From: Alloalcanivorax profundimaris
GTDB lineage: Bacteria > Pseudomonadota > Gammaproteobacteria > Pseudomonadales > Alcanivoracaceae
Direction: 5' to 3'
Length of the DNA: 64,000 nucleotides
NCBI RefSeq assembly: GCF_015265435.1
Contig: NZ_JABJWH010000005.1
Coordinates: 1 to 64,000, forward strand
The notes beneath the pieces are model-generated. The model saw only the letters and a list, made by a program, of their open reading frames with translations. It ran no database searches and was not told the origin of the DNA. The translations under genes and the position numbers were made by a program. Below are positions 8,900-19,125 of the stretch, piece after piece; position 1 is the first letter of the stretch; each line of letters starts with the position of its first letter.

Positions 8900-10027
8900 T
8901 CAGGTGAGCAGGTTCTCGAGGACGCGCCGGTAGACGTTGGTGAGAGCGTCCAGTTCGGCGATGTCGGTGTGCTCGTCCACTTTGTGGATGGTGGCGTTGA
9001 CCGGCCCCAGCTCCACCACCTGGGCGCCGGTGGGGGCGATGAAGCGGCCGTCGCTGGTGCCGCCGGCGGTGGACAGTTCGGTGTCCCGGCCCAGGCCGTC
9101 GCGGATCGCCGCCACGGTGGCGTCCACCAGGGCGCCCCGGTCGGTGAGGAAGGGCTGGCCGGAGAGCTTCCACTGGATTTCGTAATCCAGGCCGTGCTTG
9201 TCCAGGATCGCCTCGGTGCGCCGGCGCAGTTCGTCCTCGGTGAGCTCCGTGGAGAAGCGGAAGTTGAACACCACTTCGCAGGTGCCGGGGATCACGTTGG
9301 TGGCGCCGGTGCCGGCGTTGAGGTTGGAGATCTGGAAACTGGTGGCCGGGAAGAAGTCGTTGCCCTGGTCCCACTCGGTGGCGGCCAGCTCCGCCAGGGC
9401 GGGGGCGGCGTCGTGCACCGGGTTGCGGGCCAGGTGCGGGTAGGCTACGTGGCCCTGCACGCCTTTCACGGTGAGCACGGCGCCCAGGGAGCCGCGCCGG
9501 CCGTTCTTGATCACGTCGCCCACGGTGTCGGTGGAGGAGGGCTCGCCCACCAGGCAGTAGTCGATGGCTTCGTCCCGCGCCTGCAGGGTTTCCACCACCT
9601 TGACGGTGCCGTTCACCGAGGGGCCTTCCTCGTCGGCGGTGATCAGGAAGCCGATGCTGCCGGCGTGGTCCGGATGGGCCGCCACGAACTCCTCCACCGC
9701 CACCAGCATGGCGGCGATGGAGCCTTTCATGTCGGCGGCGCCGCGGCCGTAGAGCAGGCCGTCGTGCTCGGTGGGCTGGAAGGGGGCGAAGCGCCAGGCG
9801 CTGGTGTCACCGGTGGGCACCACGTCGGTGTGGCCGGCGAACACGAACAGCGGGCCGGCGTCGCCGCGCCGGGCCCAGAGATTACGCACTTCCTCGAACC
9901 ACAGCGTCTCGCACCGGAAACCCAGGGCTTCCAGTTTTTCCATCATCCAGTCCTGACAGCCTTCGTCCTCGGGGGTGACCGAGGGGCGGCGGATCAGTTC
10001 CTTGGCGTAATCCAGCGTTTTGCTCAT
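8900..10027 (-). CDS. dapE: succinyl-diaminopimelate desuccinylase DapE
   Basis: A 375-residue M20-family zinc enzyme that removes succinate from N-succinyl-LL-2,6-diaminopimelate in lysine and cell-wall precursor synthesis. Metal-site motifs [18 protein letters not shown] and DEEGP are intact. Start chosen at MSKTLDYA. Its ATG shares one base with the dapD stop (TGATG), so it is probably coupled to dapD. It is the last gene of the map-glnD-dapC-dapD-dapE cluster. Confidence 0.95.
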   Translation of the reverse strand: MSKTLDYAKELIRRPSVTPEDEGCQDWMMEKLEALGFRCETLWFEEVRNLWARRGDAGPLFVFAGHTDVVPTGDTSAWRFAPFQPTEHDGLLYGRGAADMKGSIAAMLVAVEEFVAAHPDHAGSIGFLITADEEGPSVNGTVKVVETLQARDEAIDYCLVGEPSSTDTVGDVIKNGRRGSLGAVLTVKGVQGHVAYPHLARNPVHDAAPALAELAATEWDQGNDFFPATSFQISNLNAGTGATNVIPGTCEVVFNFRFSTELTEDELRRRTEAILDKHGLDYEIQWKLSGQPFLTDRGALVDATVAAIRDGLGRDTELSTAGGTSDGRFIAPTGAQVVELGPVNATIHKVDEHTDIAELDALTNVYRRVLENLLT

Positions 10028-11061
10028 CAGTTGTGCTTGTGCAGCTCTTCGTTGAGGGCGATGGCGCTCTTGTTGGTCTGGCACTGCACGGCGCCGTTCA
10101 CCGAGTTGCGGCGGAACAGCAGGTCGGACTGGCCGGCCAGGTCGCGGGCCTTGACGGTGTCGGCCACCTTGCCGTCCTCGTCGAGCACTTCCACCTTGGT
10201 GCCGGCGGTGATGTAGAGGCCGGCTTCGATGGTGCAGCGGTCGCCGAGCGGAATGCCGGTGCCGGCGTTGGCGCCGAGCAGGCAGTTCTCGCCCAGGGAG
10301 ATGATGATGTTGCCGCCGCCGGACAGGGTGCCCATGGTGGAGGAGCTGCCGCCCAGGTCGGAGCCCTTGCCCACGAACACGCCGGCGGAGATGCGGCCCT
10401 CGATCATGCCCGGGCCTTCGGTGCCGGCATTGAAGTTGATGAAGCCTTCGTGCATGACGGTGGTGCCTTCACCCACGTAGGCGCCCAGGCGGATGCGCGC
10501 GGTGTCGGCGATGCGCACGCCGGCGGGCACCACGTAGTCGGTCATCTTGGGGAACTTGTCGACGCTGTTCACTTCCAGCAGGCCGCCGTTGAGGCGCGCC
10601 AGCAGCTGCCGCTCGGGCAGTTCGTTCAGGTCGATGGCGCCTTCGTTGGTCCAGGCCACGTTGGGCAGCAGCGGGAAGATGCCGCTGAGCACCACGCCGT
10701 GGGGTTTGACCAGACGGTGGGAGAGCAGGTGCAGCTTGAGGTAGGCCTCCGGGGTGGAGGCGGGCTCGGCGTCGGTTTCCAGGATGGTGAGCACCACCGG
10801 GCGGTCGCTTTCCTGGAACGCCACGGCGTAGCTGGCTTCGTGCTCGAAGCCGGCCTCGCGCCATTCCCGGGCGAGGTGCTGGATCTGCCGGTGGGTGAGC
10901 TCCAGGGCCGCGTTGCCGCCTTCGTAGCCCACTTCCTCGCGGACCACCTCCACCAGTTTCGGGTCCGGTTTGAGGTAGGGGTCCGGGTAAAACACTTCCA
11001 GCCAGTTCTCGTCGCGGTTTTTGCTGCCGCAACCCAGGGCCATCGCGAAAATCGTGCTCAT
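10027..11061 (-). CDS. dapD: tetrahydrodipicolinate N-succinyltransferase DapD (long, Pseudomonas type)
   Basis: A 344-residue acyltransferase that adds succinyl from succinyl-CoA to tetrahydrodipicolinate. The C-terminal half shows left-handed beta-helix hexapeptide repeats (around residues 170-300). The length and the [16 protein letters not shown] start match the longer pseudomonad form and not the 274-residue E. coli form. It is one base upstream of the arsC-like gene stop and overlaps dapE by one base. Confidence 0.95.
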   Translation of the reverse strand: MSTIFAMALGCGSKNRDENWLEVFYPDPYLKPDPKLVEVVREEVGYEGGNAALELTHRQIQHLAREWREAGFEHEASYAVAFQESDRPVVLTILETDAEPASTPEAYLKLHLLSHRLVKPHGVVLSGIFPLLPNVAWTNEGAIDLNELPERQLLARLNGGLLEVNSVDKFPKMTDYVVPAGVRIADTARIRLGAYVGEGTTVMHEGFINFNAGTEGPGMIEGRISAGVFVGKGSDLGGSSSTMGTLSGGGNIIISLGENCLLGANAGTGIPLGDRCTIEAGLYITAGTKVEVLDEDGKVADTVKARDLAGQSDLLFRRNSVNGAVQCQTNKSAIALNEELHKHN

Positions 11062-11062
11062 G

Positions 11063-11416
11063 TCATTCTCCCTGAATCAGTGCCTTCCACTCGTCGGCGT
11101 TGAAGCCGGCGCGCAGATGTTTTTCGGTTTGCAGGATCGGTCGCTTGATCAGCGACGGGTTGGCCAGGGCCTGTTCGGCGGCGCTGTCGGTGTCCATGTT
11201 CTCGCGCACCTCGGGGTCGAGCTTGCGCCAGGTGGTGCCGCGCCGGTTGATCACCGTGTCCCAGCCCAGTTCCGCCATCCATTGACGCAGATGGTCCTCG
11301 GGCACGCCGTCCTTGCGATAGTCGTGGAAATGATAATCCACGCCCTGTTCGTCCAGCCACTTCATGGCCTTCTTCATGGTATCGCAGTTCTTGATGCCGT
11401 AGATGGTGGTCGCCAT
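11063..11416 (-). CDS. ArsC/Spx-family reductase (YffB-like)
   Basis: A 117-residue thioredoxin-fold protein starting MATTIYGIKNCDT, with Cys11 at the active-site position of the ArsC family. The second catalytic residues of true arsenate reductases are not evident, so the role is unclear. The family is known as YffB/ArsC-like and is often found between dapC and dapD in pseudomonads, as here. Gaps of 1-2 nt on both sides indicate an operon. Confidence 0.85.
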   Translation of the reverse strand: MATTIYGIKNCDTMKKAMKWLDEQGVDYHFHDYRKDGVPEDHLRQWMAELGWDTVINRRGTTWRKLDPEVRENMDTDSAAEQALANPSLIKRPILQTEKHLRAGFNADEWKALIQGE

Positions 11417-11418
11417 GG

Positions 11419-12600
11419 TTACAACCTTTCAATCAGGGCGCGGATGCGGCGCGCGCCCTCGATGCATTGGTCCAGTTCCGCCACCAGGGCCAGGCGCACC
11501 CGGTTCTTGCCCGGGTTGCGACCGTCCACGGCGCGCGACAGATAGCGGCCGGGCAGCACGGTGACGTTTTCCTCGGCCTTGAGCCGGCGGGCGAAGGTTT
11601 CGTCGTCCACCGGCGTCTTGGGCCACAGATAGAAGCCCGCGTCCGGGGCGGATACCTTAAGTGGCTCGCCGAGAATGTCCAGCACCGCGTCGAACTTGGC
11701 GTTGTAGAAATCGCGGTTGTCCTGAACGTGGGCTTCGTCGTTCCAGGCGGCGACGCTGGCCAGCTGGTGGTGCACGGGCATGGCGCAGCCGTGGTAGGTG
11801 CGGTAGCGCAGGAAGCGCGCCAGGATGTCGGCGTCGCCGGCGACGAAGCCGGAGCGCAGCCCGGGCAGGTTGGAGCGCTTGGACAGCGAGTGGAACACCA
11901 CGCAGCGGCGGTAGTCGTGGCGGCCCAGTTCGGCGCAGGCCTGCAGCAGCCCCGGTGGCGCCTGGTCCCGGTAGATTTCGGAGTAGCACTCGTCGGAGGC
12001 GATCACGAAGTCGTATTTGTCGGCGAGCTGGATCAGCGCCTTGAGCTGCGCCTTGGTGAGCACGGCGCCGGTGGGGTTGCCCGGCGTGCAGATGAACAGC
12101 AGTTGGGTGCGCCGCCAGACGTCCTCGTCCACGGCGTCGAAGTCCGGCTGCAGGCCGCTGGCCTGGGTGCAGGGCAGATAGACCGGCTCGCCGCCACCGA
12201 GCAGAGCGGCCCCTTCGTAGATCTGGTAGAAGGGGTTGGGCATCAGCACCAGCGGGTCGCGGCTGCGGTCGAGCAGGGCCTGGGCGAAGGCGAACAGGGC
12301 CTCCCGGGTGCCGTTCACCGGCAGTACCTGGTGGTCGGCGTCCACGCTCTCCAGCTTGAAGCGCCGGGTCAGCCAGCCGGCGATGGCCTGGCGCAGCTCC
12401 GGCAGGCCGGCGGTGGCCGGGTATTTGGCGAGCAGGGCGGTATTGTCGCGCAGGGCCTGCTGCACGAACGCCGGCGAGGGGTGCTGCGGCTCGCCGATGG
12501 ACAGGGCGATGGGCGGTTTGTCCGCCGGCGTGACGCCGGCGAACAGGGCGCCGAGTTTTTCAAACGGATACGGGTGCAGCCGTTCCAGATCGGGGTTCAT
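11419..12600 (-). CDS. dapC: succinyldiaminopimelate transaminase DapC
   Basis: A 393-residue fold-type I PLP aminotransferase making N-succinyl-LL-diaminopimelate from N-succinyl-2-amino-6-oxopimelate. The PLP lysine lies in HSLSKRSNLPGLRSG, with the cofactor-binding segments TPGNPTG and DECYSEIY upstream. Context with dapD and dapE supports DapC over other class I aminotransferases. It lies 18 nt downstream of glnD. Confidence 0.92.
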   Translation of the reverse strand: MNPDLERLHPYPFEKLGALFAGVTPADKPPIALSIGEPQHPSPAFVQQALRDNTALLAKYPATAGLPELRQAIAGWLTRRFKLESVDADHQVLPVNGTREALFAFAQALLDRSRDPLVLMPNPFYQIYEGAALLGGGEPVYLPCTQASGLQPDFDAVDEDVWRRTQLLFICTPGNPTGAVLTKAQLKALIQLADKYDFVIASDECYSEIYRDQAPPGLLQACAELGRHDYRRCVVFHSLSKRSNLPGLRSGFVAGDADILARFLRYRTYHGCAMPVHHQLASVAAWNDEAHVQDNRDFYNAKFDAVLDILGEPLKVSAPDAGFYLWPKTPVDDETFARRLKAEENVTVLPGRYLSRAVDGRNPGKNRVRLALVAELDQCIEGARRIRALIERL

Positions 12601-12618
12601 GGTGTTCCTTGTCAGGGC

Positions 12619-15327
12619 CTAAATGGTGACGGACAGGGTGTCGTTCTTGCTGCGGTCGTCCAGCTCGCGGACCAGGGTGTCGCGCAGGCGCTCGCACAGT
12701 TCCGGGTCGGACACCGGCTGGCCGTCCAGGTCGGTGATGAAGAACACGTCCTCGGCTTTCTCGCCCAGGGTGGCGATGCGGGCGTTCTGCACCAGCAGCT
12801 CGAATTGCACGAAGATGCGGCCGATGTGCGCCAGCAGGCCGGGGCGGTCCAGGGTCTGCACGTCCACCACGGTGCGGTCGTTGACGATGTCGTTGCTGAT
12901 GGTGACCTGGGTGGGCACGTCGAAGTGCTTGTTGCGCCGGGGCATGCGCCGGCTCACCGTGTTGCCGAAGTGCTCCGGCTCCTTGAGGGTCTCGGTGAGG
13001 GTCTTGCGGATGTGTTCGATGCGCGGCCAGTCGTCGCCGATCGGCGTGCCGTTCTCGTCGAGCACGATGTAGGTGTCCAGGCTGAAGCCGTCGGCGCTGG
13101 TGATAATGCGCGCGTCCATGATGGTCAGGCCGAGGCTGTCGATGGCGTTCACGGTGGCGGCGAACAGATTGCGGGTGTCCGGCGTGTAAATGAAGATCTG
13201 CGAGCCGCCTTCCAGGTTGCCCGGGCTGGTTTCCGATTCGCGGATCAGCACCAGCGGGTCCTGGTCGTTGGTGCGCTCCAGCAGCGCCTCGGTGTGCCAG
13301 GCGATGTCCCAGGGGGTTTCGCGCAGGAAGTACTCGTCGCCGATGTTGGCCCACAGGGCTTCGATGGCTTTCACGTCGTGGTCGCGCTCGGCGAGCAGCT
13401 TGAGGGCCTCGTCCCGGGTCTCGTCGATCCAGTCCTGCTTGTCCTGGGGGTTGTTGAGCCCGCGGCGCAGGGCGCGCTTGGTTTCCATGTACAGCTGGCG
13501 CAGCAGGGAGGCGCGCCAGGAGTTCCACAGCGCCGGGTTGGTGGCGTTGATGTCCGCCACAGTGAGCACGTAGAGGTAGTCCAGGTGCACCAGGTCGCCC
13601 ACGGTGCGGGCGAATTCATGCACCACGTCCGGGTCGGAGATGTCCTTGCGCTGGGCGGTGACGCTCATGGTCAGGTGGTTGCGCACCAGCCAGGCGCACA
13701 GCTTGGCGTCCCAGTTGGTCAGGCCGTGGCGCTGGCAGAAGGCGATGGCGTCGTCGGCGCCCAGCTCGGAGTGGTCGCCGCCGCGGCCCTTGGCGATGTC
13801 GTGGTAGAGGCCGGCCACGTACAGCAGCTCCGGCTTGGGCAGGCGGTAGTACACCTCGCAGGCCACCGGAAACTCATCGCGCATGTTTTCGTAGCGCAGC
13901 CGGCGCATGTTCTTGAGCACCAGCAGGGTGTGCGCGTCCACGGTGTAAATATGGAACAGGTCGTACTGCATCATGCCGATGATGCGGCCGAACTCGGGCA
14001 GGTACTTGCCGAGGATGCCGTAGCGCTTCATGCGGCGCAGCTGGGTGAACAGCGCGTGCGGGCTGCGCAGCAGCTGCATGAACAGGCCGGTGTTGGCCGG
14101 GTCGTTGCGGAAGTCGTCGTCGATCAGCCGCCGGCAGTGGATCAGCTCGCGCACGGTGGCGGCGCGGATGCCCTTCAGATCCGGGTTCTGGGCCATCAGC
14201 ACGAAGGCTTCCAGCAGCGCCGAGGGGTGCTCGCGGAAGGTGTCCGGGGCGCCCATTTCCAGGTAGTTATTGCGCACCTGGAAGCGGCGGTTGAGCGGAC
14301 GCACCTGTTCCGGCTCGCCGGCGCGCAGGATCGCCTCGTCGAACAGCTGCAGCAGCATGTCGTTGAGTACCGACAGGGCCAGCGCCGCCCGGTAGAACTC
14401 CTTCATGAACAGTTCCACCGCCAGGTTGGCGTTGGAATCCCGGTGGCCGAGGCGCTCCGCCAGTTGCCGCTGATGATCGAACAGCAGCCGGTTCTCGTTG
14501 CGGCCGGTGAGCGAATGGAGCTGCCAGCGTACCCGCCACAGATAGTCCAGGCAGCGGGTCACGGCGTCGAACTCGACGCGGGTGATGAAGCCGGCTTCCA
14601 CCAGCGCCTCCAGGCTGTCGCCGCCGAAGTGGCGCTTGGCCACCCAGGCGATCATCTGCACGTCGCGCAGGCCGCCGGGGGCGTTCTTGATGTCCGGTTC
14701 GAGATTGTATTCGGTGTCGTTGAACTTGCGGTGGCGGGCGGTCTGTTCTTCCCACTTGGCGGCGAAGAAACGGTCCGTGGGCCACATGCGGTCCGGGCCG
14801 GTGCGCACCGCCAGGTCCTCGCGGACCCGGTCGTCGCCGGCCAGGGTGCGCGCTTCCATGATGTTGGTGGCCACGGTGATGTCCTGGCCGGCCAGGTTCT
14901 CGCATTCGTCCAGGGTGCGCACGCTGTGGCCGATTTCCAGGCCGATGTCCCACAGAAAGGCGACGAAGCCTTCCAGGGCGGAGCAGGCGTCCTGGGCCGG
15001 GGTGTCGCGGAACAGCACCATCAGGTCCACGTCGGAGTGCGGGTGCAGCTCGCCGCGGCCGTAGCCGCCCACCGCCACCAGGGCCACGTCCGCGAAGTCA
15101 TCCAGGCCGAACAGGGACCAGGCCGCCACCAGCACCCGGTCCACCAGATCGGCGCGGCCATGCACCAGGGCCTCGATGGGCACCCGGTCGAAGGCCTGGT
15201 CCAGGCGCGCCTGGCCCTCCTCCAGGAAGTCGCGGGCGCGCTGGCCGGGCTGGTCGCTGTCGCGCAGGGCGGCGAGCAGCTGTTCGGGGCTGAGCGGGGG
15301 CGTCAAATCCTGGGGCGTCAAATCCAT
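12619..15327 (-). CDS. glnD: bifunctional PII uridylyltransferase/uridylyl-removing enzyme GlnD
   Basis: A 902-residue nitrogen-status sensor that uridylylates PII when glutamine is low and removes UMP when it is high. Domain order: nucleotidyltransferase with GGYGRGELHPHSDVD (87-101), a PII-UT helical region, an HD hydrolase domain (LYHDIAKGRGGDHSELG), and two C-terminal ACT domains. No strong Shine-Dalgarno precedes the ATG. The gene follows map by 21 nt in a head-to-tail arrangement common in gammaproteobacteria. Confidence 0.95.
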   Translation of the reverse strand: MDLTPQDLTPPLSPEQLLAALRDSDQPGQRARDFLEEGQARLDQAFDRVPIEALVHGRADLVDRVLVAAWSLFGLDDFADVALVAVGGYGRGELHPHSDVDLMVLFRDTPAQDACSALEGFVAFLWDIGLEIGHSVRTLDECENLAGQDITVATNIMEARTLAGDDRVREDLAVRTGPDRMWPTDRFFAAKWEEQTARHRKFNDTEYNLEPDIKNAPGGLRDVQMIAWVAKRHFGGDSLEALVEAGFITRVEFDAVTRCLDYLWRVRWQLHSLTGRNENRLLFDHQRQLAERLGHRDSNANLAVELFMKEFYRAALALSVLNDMLLQLFDEAILRAGEPEQVRPLNRRFQVRNNYLEMGAPDTFREHPSALLEAFVLMAQNPDLKGIRAATVRELIHCRRLIDDDFRNDPANTGLFMQLLRSPHALFTQLRRMKRYGILGKYLPEFGRIIGMMQYDLFHIYTVDAHTLLVLKNMRRLRYENMRDEFPVACEVYYRLPKPELLYVAGLYHDIAKGRGGDHSELGADDAIAFCQRHGLTNWDAKLCAWLVRNHLTMSVTAQRKDISDPDVVHEFARTVGDLVHLDYLYVLTVADINATNPALWNSWRASLLRQLYMETKRALRRGLNNPQDKQDWIDETRDEALKLLAERDHDVKAIEALWANIGDEYFLRETPWDIAWHTEALLERTNDQDPLVLIRESETSPGNLEGGSQIFIYTPDTRNLFAATVNAIDSLGLTIMDARIITSADGFSLDTYIVLDENGTPIGDDWPRIEHIRKTLTETLKEPEHFGNTVSRRMPRRNKHFDVPTQVTISNDIVNDRTVVDVQTLDRPGLLAHIGRIFVQFELLVQNARIATLGEKAEDVFFITDLDGQPVSDPELCERLRDTLVRELDDRSKNDTLSVTI

Positions 15328-15348
15328 GGTGGCGGCGTCGCGTCCTTA

Positions 15349-16125
15349 TCAGTAAAGGTCGGTTTCTTCCTGGCGGGCGGTGAGCACCTCGTAGCCATCG
15401 GCGGTGACCGCCAGGGTGTGCTCCCACTGGGCGGACAGCTTGCGGTCCTTGGTGACCACGGTCCAGCCGTCGGGCAGCACCTTGTTGGCGGCCTTGCCGG
15501 CGTTGATCATCGGCTCGATGGTGAACACCATGCCTTCCTGGAGTTCCAGGCCGGTGCCGGGCTTGCCGTAATGGAGCACCTGGGGCTCCTCGTGGAACAC
15601 CTGGCCGATGCCGTGGCCGCAGTACTCGCGCACCACGGAGAAGCGCTCCGCCTCGGCGTGTTTCTGGATGGCGTGGCCGATGTCGCCCAGGCGCACGCCG
15701 GGCTTGACCATGCGGATGCCGGTGAGCATGCATTCCCGGGTGGTCTCCACCAGGCGCCGCGCCAGCACCGAGGGCTCGCCCACGTAGAACATCTTGCTGG
15801 TATCGCCGTGCCAGCCGTCCTTGATGACGGTGACGTCGATATTGATGATGTCGCCCTTCTTGAGGGCCTTCTTGTCGCTGGGAATACCGTGGCAGATCAC
15901 ATGGTTCACGGAGGTGCACACGGACTTGGGGAAGCCCCGGTAGCCCAGGCAGGCGGGAATCGCGTCCTGCTCGTTGACGATGTGGTCGTGGCAGAGCCGG
16001 TCCAGTTCCTCGGTGGTGACCCCGGGCCGCACGTGCTCGCCGATCATTTCCAACACCTCCGCCGCCAGGCGGCCGGCTTCACGCATCTTGGCGATGTCTT
16101 CCGGGGTTTTAATCGTGACATTCAT
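15349..16125 (-). CDS. map: type I methionine aminopeptidase
   Basis: A 258-residue dinuclear-metal pita-bread enzyme that trims initiator methionine from nascent proteins. Metal ligands appear in order: Asp in NIDVTV, Asp in HGDTSKMF, His in YCGHGIG, Glu in FTIEPM, and Glu near the C-terminus. It is divergent from rpsB, a classical gammaproteobacterial arrangement, and probably leads the glnD-dap transcript. Confidence 0.96.
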   Translation of the reverse strand: MNVTIKTPEDIAKMREAGRLAAEVLEMIGEHVRPGVTTEELDRLCHDHIVNEQDAIPACLGYRGFPKSVCTSVNHVICHGIPSDKKALKKGDIINIDVTVIKDGWHGDTSKMFYVGEPSVLARRLVETTRECMLTGIRMVKPGVRLGDIGHAIQKHAEAERFSVVREYCGHGIGQVFHEEPQVLHYGKPGTGLELQEGMVFTIEPMINAGKAANKVLPDGWTVVTKDRKLSAQWEHTLAVTADGYEVLTARQEETDLY

Positions 16126-16192
16126 GTTGATCAGGGAAACTCCAGCGTTTTCAGTGGCTTGGGTGGCCAGAAAGCGGGTGTCGGCCGGGGAC

Positions 16193-16222
16193 TGTATACC
16201 GCTTTCTCGTTGCCCGTGACAG
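16193..16222 (-). promoter_or_regulatory. candidate sigma70 promoter for map
   Basis: Read on the minus strand, a -35 CTGTCA (plus 16217-16222), an 18-nt spacer and a -10 TATACA (plus 16193-16198) lie about 70 nt upstream of the map start. The -35 box is one base away from that of the divergent rpsB promoter. Identified by eye only. Confidence 0.5.
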
Positions 16223-16238
16223 GCGGCTGTGGTATAAA
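16210..16238 (+). promoter_or_regulatory. sigma70 promoter for rpsB-tsf
   Basis: A -35 TTGCCC (16210-16215), an ideal 17-nt spacer and a -10 TATAAA (16233-16238) followed by a GC-rich discriminator 'gcgcgcgc', typical of stringently controlled ribosomal promoters. Transcription would start near 16245, leaving a leader of about 175 nt before rpsB. Confidence 0.75.
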
Positions 16239-16244
16239 GCGCGC

Positions 16245-16420
16245 GCTTTCGTCGCTCCCCGGTGGGCAGGCCCCGTGAAGCGGTGCGCCATTGTACCCGC
16301 TGGGGATCGGCGAAGGGAAATCACACACACGCTCCGTCACATGGCTCCGGGTGCCTTTTCTTCCCAGGAAGAAGGGTTGGGTCATGCGGGAGCGTGGAGG
16401 CCTAACCCAGGAGAGAAATC
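16245..16420 (+). promoter_or_regulatory. rpsB mRNA leader, likely S2 autoregulatory RNA
   Basis: The ~175-nt leader contains an 8-bp long-range stem (16328-16335 with 16389-16396, cacgctcc/ggagcgtg) enclosing 53 nt, positioned just before the rpsB ribosome site 'aggagag'. In E. coli and relatives the rpsB leader binds S2 to repress rpsB-tsf. Equivalence here is inference from position and structure. No open frame is evident in the leader. Confidence 0.5.
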
Positions 16421-17185
16421 ATGAGCGTCAACATGCGCGATATGCTGAAGGCCGGCGTGCACTTCGGCCACCAAACCCGTTACTGGAACCCGAAGATGAA
16501 ACCCTACATCTTCGGCGCCCGGAACAAGATCCACATCATCAATCTGGAAACCACCCTGCCGCTGTTCACCGACGCCCTGTCGTTCCTGAACAAGCTGGCG
16601 GCCAGCAACAACAAGATCCTGTTCGTCGGCACCAAGCGCGCCGCGCAGAAGGCGATCCGCGAGGAAGCCAAGCGCTGCGGCATGCCCTACGTGGATCACC
16701 GCTGGCTGGGCGGCATGCTCACCAACTGGAAGACCATTCGCCAGTCCATCAAGCGTCTGCGTGATCTGGAAGCCCAGGAGCAGGACGGCACCCTGAACAA
16801 GCTGACCAAGAAAGAGCACCTGATGCGCCAGCGCGAGATGGACAAGCTGGAACGCTCCATCGGCGGTATCAAGGAAATGGGCGGCCTGCCCGACGCTCTG
16901 TTCGTGGTGGACGTGGACCACGAGGACATCGCTGTCCAGGAAGCCCGCAAGCTGGGTATCCCGGTGGTGGCCGTGGTGGACACCAACTCCAACCCGGACG
17001 ACATCGACTACGTGATCCCGGGCAACGACGACGCCATTCGTGCCATCCAGCTGTACGTGAAGGCGGCCGCCGATACGATTCTGGAAGGCCGTGAATACGC
17101 CCAGACCCAGGGCGGTGGCGACAGCGAGTTCGTCGAGGTGGAAGGCGCCGAAGGCGAAGCCGCCAGCGAGCAAGCCGAAGGCTGA
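16421..17185 (+). CDS. rpsB: 30S ribosomal protein S2
   Basis: A 254-residue small-subunit protein beginning [20 protein letters not shown], the highly conserved S2 N-terminus. It ends with an acidic Glu/Ala/Gly-rich tail. A strong 'aggagag' ribosome site precedes the ATG. It forms the classical rpsB-tsf pair with elongation factor Ts downstream. Confidence 0.98.
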   Translation: MSVNMRDMLKAGVHFGHQTRYWNPKMKPYIFGARNKIHIINLETTLPLFTDALSFLNKLAASNNKILFVGTKRAAQKAIREEAKRCGMPYVDHRWLGGMLTNWKTIRQSIKRLRDLEAQEQDGTLNKLTKKEHLMRQREMDKLERSIGGIKEMGGLPDALFVVDVDHEDIAVQEARKLGIPVVAVVDTNSNPDDIDYVIPGNDDAIRAIQLYVKAAADTILEGREYAQTQGGGDSEFVEVEGAEGEAASEQAEG

Positions 17186-17190
17186 TCACG

Positions 17191-17213
17191 CCGGGGCGGG
17201 CCGGGCCCGCCCC
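17191..17213 (+). promoter_or_regulatory. GC-rich intercistronic hairpin between rpsB and tsf
   Basis: An almost uninterrupted palindrome (ggggcgggcc / ggcccgcccc) stands in the 66-nt rpsB-tsf gap without a following U-tract. It could act as an RNA processing or stability element, or as a weak attenuator setting the S2:EF-Ts ratio. Function is inferred. Confidence 0.45.
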
Positions 17214-17251
17214 GAACGCATTCCCGAATTCAAAGTTTCAAGAGGTTAAGC

Positions 17252-18133
17252 ATGGCTGCTGTAACTGCTGCAATGGTGAAAGAGCTGCGCGAGCGCACCG
17301 GGCTCGGCATGATGGAGTGCAAAAAAGCGCTGGTGGAAGCGGATGGCGACATCGAGAAAGCCATTGACGACCTGCGTAAGTCCGGCCAGGCGAAAGCCGC
17401 CAAGAAAGCCGGCCGCACCGCCGCCGAAGGTGCCGTGGTGGTGGCGTCCTCCGACGACAACAGCCGCGCGCTGATGGTGGAAATCAACTCCGAAACCGAC
17501 TTCGTGGCCCGTGACGAGAACTTCCTGGGCTTCGCCAACAAGGTGGCCGGTGCCGCCCTGGACGCGGACGAAGTGGACGCCGCCAAGATCGCCGAGCTCA
17601 AGCTCGAGGACGGCGCCTCCGTGGAAGAGGCCCGCCAGGCGCTGGTGCAGAAAATCGGTGAGAACATCCAGGTGCGCCGCGCGGTGCGTCTGAACGTGGC
17701 CGATGGCCGCGTCGGTTCCTACGTGCACGGTGGCAAGATCGGCGTGCTGGTGGCCCTGTCCGGCGGCGACGCCGAGCTGGCCAAGGACGTGTCCATGCAC
17801 GTGGCGGCCGTGGCGCCGATGGTGGTCAAGTCCGACCAGGTGCCCGAGGACGTGCTCGAGAAAGAGCGTGAAATCATCCGTGCCCAGCCGGACATGGAAG
17901 GCAAGCCGGCGGAAATCGTCGAGAAAATGCTCGGCGGCCGCATCAACAAGTTCCTCAAGGAAGTCAGCCTGAACGATCAGCCGTTCGTGAAGGACCCCAA
18001 CACCACCGTGGGCAAGCTGGTGCAGGACGCCGGCGCCGAAGTGGTGGCCTTCGAGCGCCTGGTGGTCGGCGAGGGCATCGAGAAGGAAGAAGTGGACTTC
18101 GCCGCGGAAGTGATGGCACAGGCGAAGCAGTAG
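17252..18133 (+). CDS. tsf: translation elongation factor Ts
   Basis: A 293-residue nucleotide-exchange factor for EF-Tu. The N-terminal UBA-like segment with [16 protein letters not shown] and the core TDFVA motif (ETDFVAR) are intact. It is 66 nt downstream of rpsB and followed by a clear intrinsic terminator. Confidence 0.98.
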   Translation: MAAVTAAMVKELRERTGLGMMECKKALVEADGDIEKAIDDLRKSGQAKAAKKAGRTAAEGAVVVASSDDNSRALMVEINSETDFVARDENFLGFANKVAGAALDADEVDAAKIAELKLEDGASVEEARQALVQKIGENIQVRRAVRLNVADGRVGSYVHGGKIGVLVALSGGDAELAKDVSMHVAAVAPMVVKSDQVPEDVLEKEREIIRAQPDMEGKPAEIVEKMLGGRINKFLKEVSLNDQPFVKDPNTTVGKLVQDAGAEVVAFERLVVGEGIEKEEVDFAAEVMAQAKQ

Positions 18134-18169
18134 CCCGCTGGGCTTGGCTTTGTCGCGCTGCTGCGCAAG

Positions 18170-18206
18170 AACGCCTTGTTGGCCTGCCCAGCAAGGCGTT
18201 TTTTTC
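18170..18206 (+). terminator. Rho-independent terminator after tsf
   Basis: A 9-bp stem aacgccttg/caaggcgtt (18170-18178 and 18192-18200) runs straight into a T-tract, with T to 18205. It lies 37 nt after the tsf stop and separates rpsB-tsf from pyrH. Confidence 0.85.
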
Positions 18207-18375
18207 GGCCGGTCGGGACCGCTGTAAGGGCGGCCGGGCGGCATACCGGGCGGGGGAACGGGCCAAATCGGCGCGATGCCTTGGCTTGACCGTCCCCAAA
18301 TGGTTTCATTAACCGCCGGCGGCATGCCGGCGGTCGGAAAAACGGCGGGTATTCATGAGTGGCGGAGATCAAGAG

Positions 18376-19125
18376 ATGGCCAAGAACAAGGAGCGCTCGC
18401 CGCGCTACAACCGTATTCTGCTGAAGCTGAGCGGTGAGGCGCTGGCGGGCGAGGAGGGGTTCGGCATCGACCCCCGGGTGCTGGACACCCTGTCACTGGA
18501 AATTGGTCAGCTGGTGGGTATCGGCGTGCAGGTGGGCCTGGTGATCGGCGGCGGCAACCTGTTCCGCGGCGCCGCCCTGCAGACCGCCGGCCTGGACCGG
18601 GTGGCCGGTGACCACATGGGCATGCTGGCCACCGTGATGAACGGCCTGGCCATGCGCGATGCCCTGGAACGCTCCAATATCCGCACCCGTCTCATGTCGG
18701 CCATTCCCATGAGCGGTATCGTGGAGCATTATGACCACCGCAACGCCAACCGGCATCTCAAGAACGGCGAAGTGGTGATTTTCTGCGCCGGCACCGGCAA
18801 TCCGTTCTTCACCACGGATTCCGCGGCCTGCCTGCGCGGGATCGAGATCAGCGCCGACGTGGTTCTTAAGGCCACCAAGGTGGACGGCGTCTACAATGAC
18901 GATCCGGTGACCAATCCGCAGGCCGAGAAATACGATCGGTTGACCTACGACGAGGTCATCGACCGCAAGCTCGGCGTCATGGACCTGACCGCGATCTGTC
19001 TGTGCCGTGACCACGACATGCCGTTGCGCGTGTTCAACATGAACAAACAGGGCGCTCTGCTGAGCCTGATGCTGGGCAGCAGCGAGGGCACCCTGGTGGA
19101 AGCAGCCAGCGAGGAAGAAAGGTGA
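18376..19125 (+). CDS. pyrH: uridylate kinase PyrH
   Basis: A 249-residue UMP kinase of the amino-acid-kinase fold, making UDP. Conserved [15 protein letters not shown] and [13 protein letters not shown] motifs are present. The start at 18376 (MAKNKERS) is 8 nt after GGAG and matches homolog length. An in-frame ATG at 18355 has no ribosome site. The stop overlaps the frr GTG start. Confidence 0.95.
   Translation: MAKNKERSPRYNRILLKLSGEALAGEEGFGIDPRVLDTLSLEIGQLVGIGVQVGLVIGGGNLFRGAALQTAGLDRVAGDHMGMLATVMNGLAMRDALERSNIRTRLMSAIPMSGIVEHYDHRNANRHLKNGEVVIFCAGTGNPFFTTDSAACLRGIEISADVVLKATKVDGVYNDDPVTNPQAEKYDRLTYDEVIDRKLGVMDLTAICLCRDHDMPLRVFNMNKQGALLSLMLGSSEGTLVEAASEEER

Noticed and set aside
11467-16278. 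Plus-strand open frame of about 1600 codons opposite dapC, glnD and map
   Set aside because: Same codon-bias artefact. Low-complexity translation, and it spans three well-recognised genes on the other strand.
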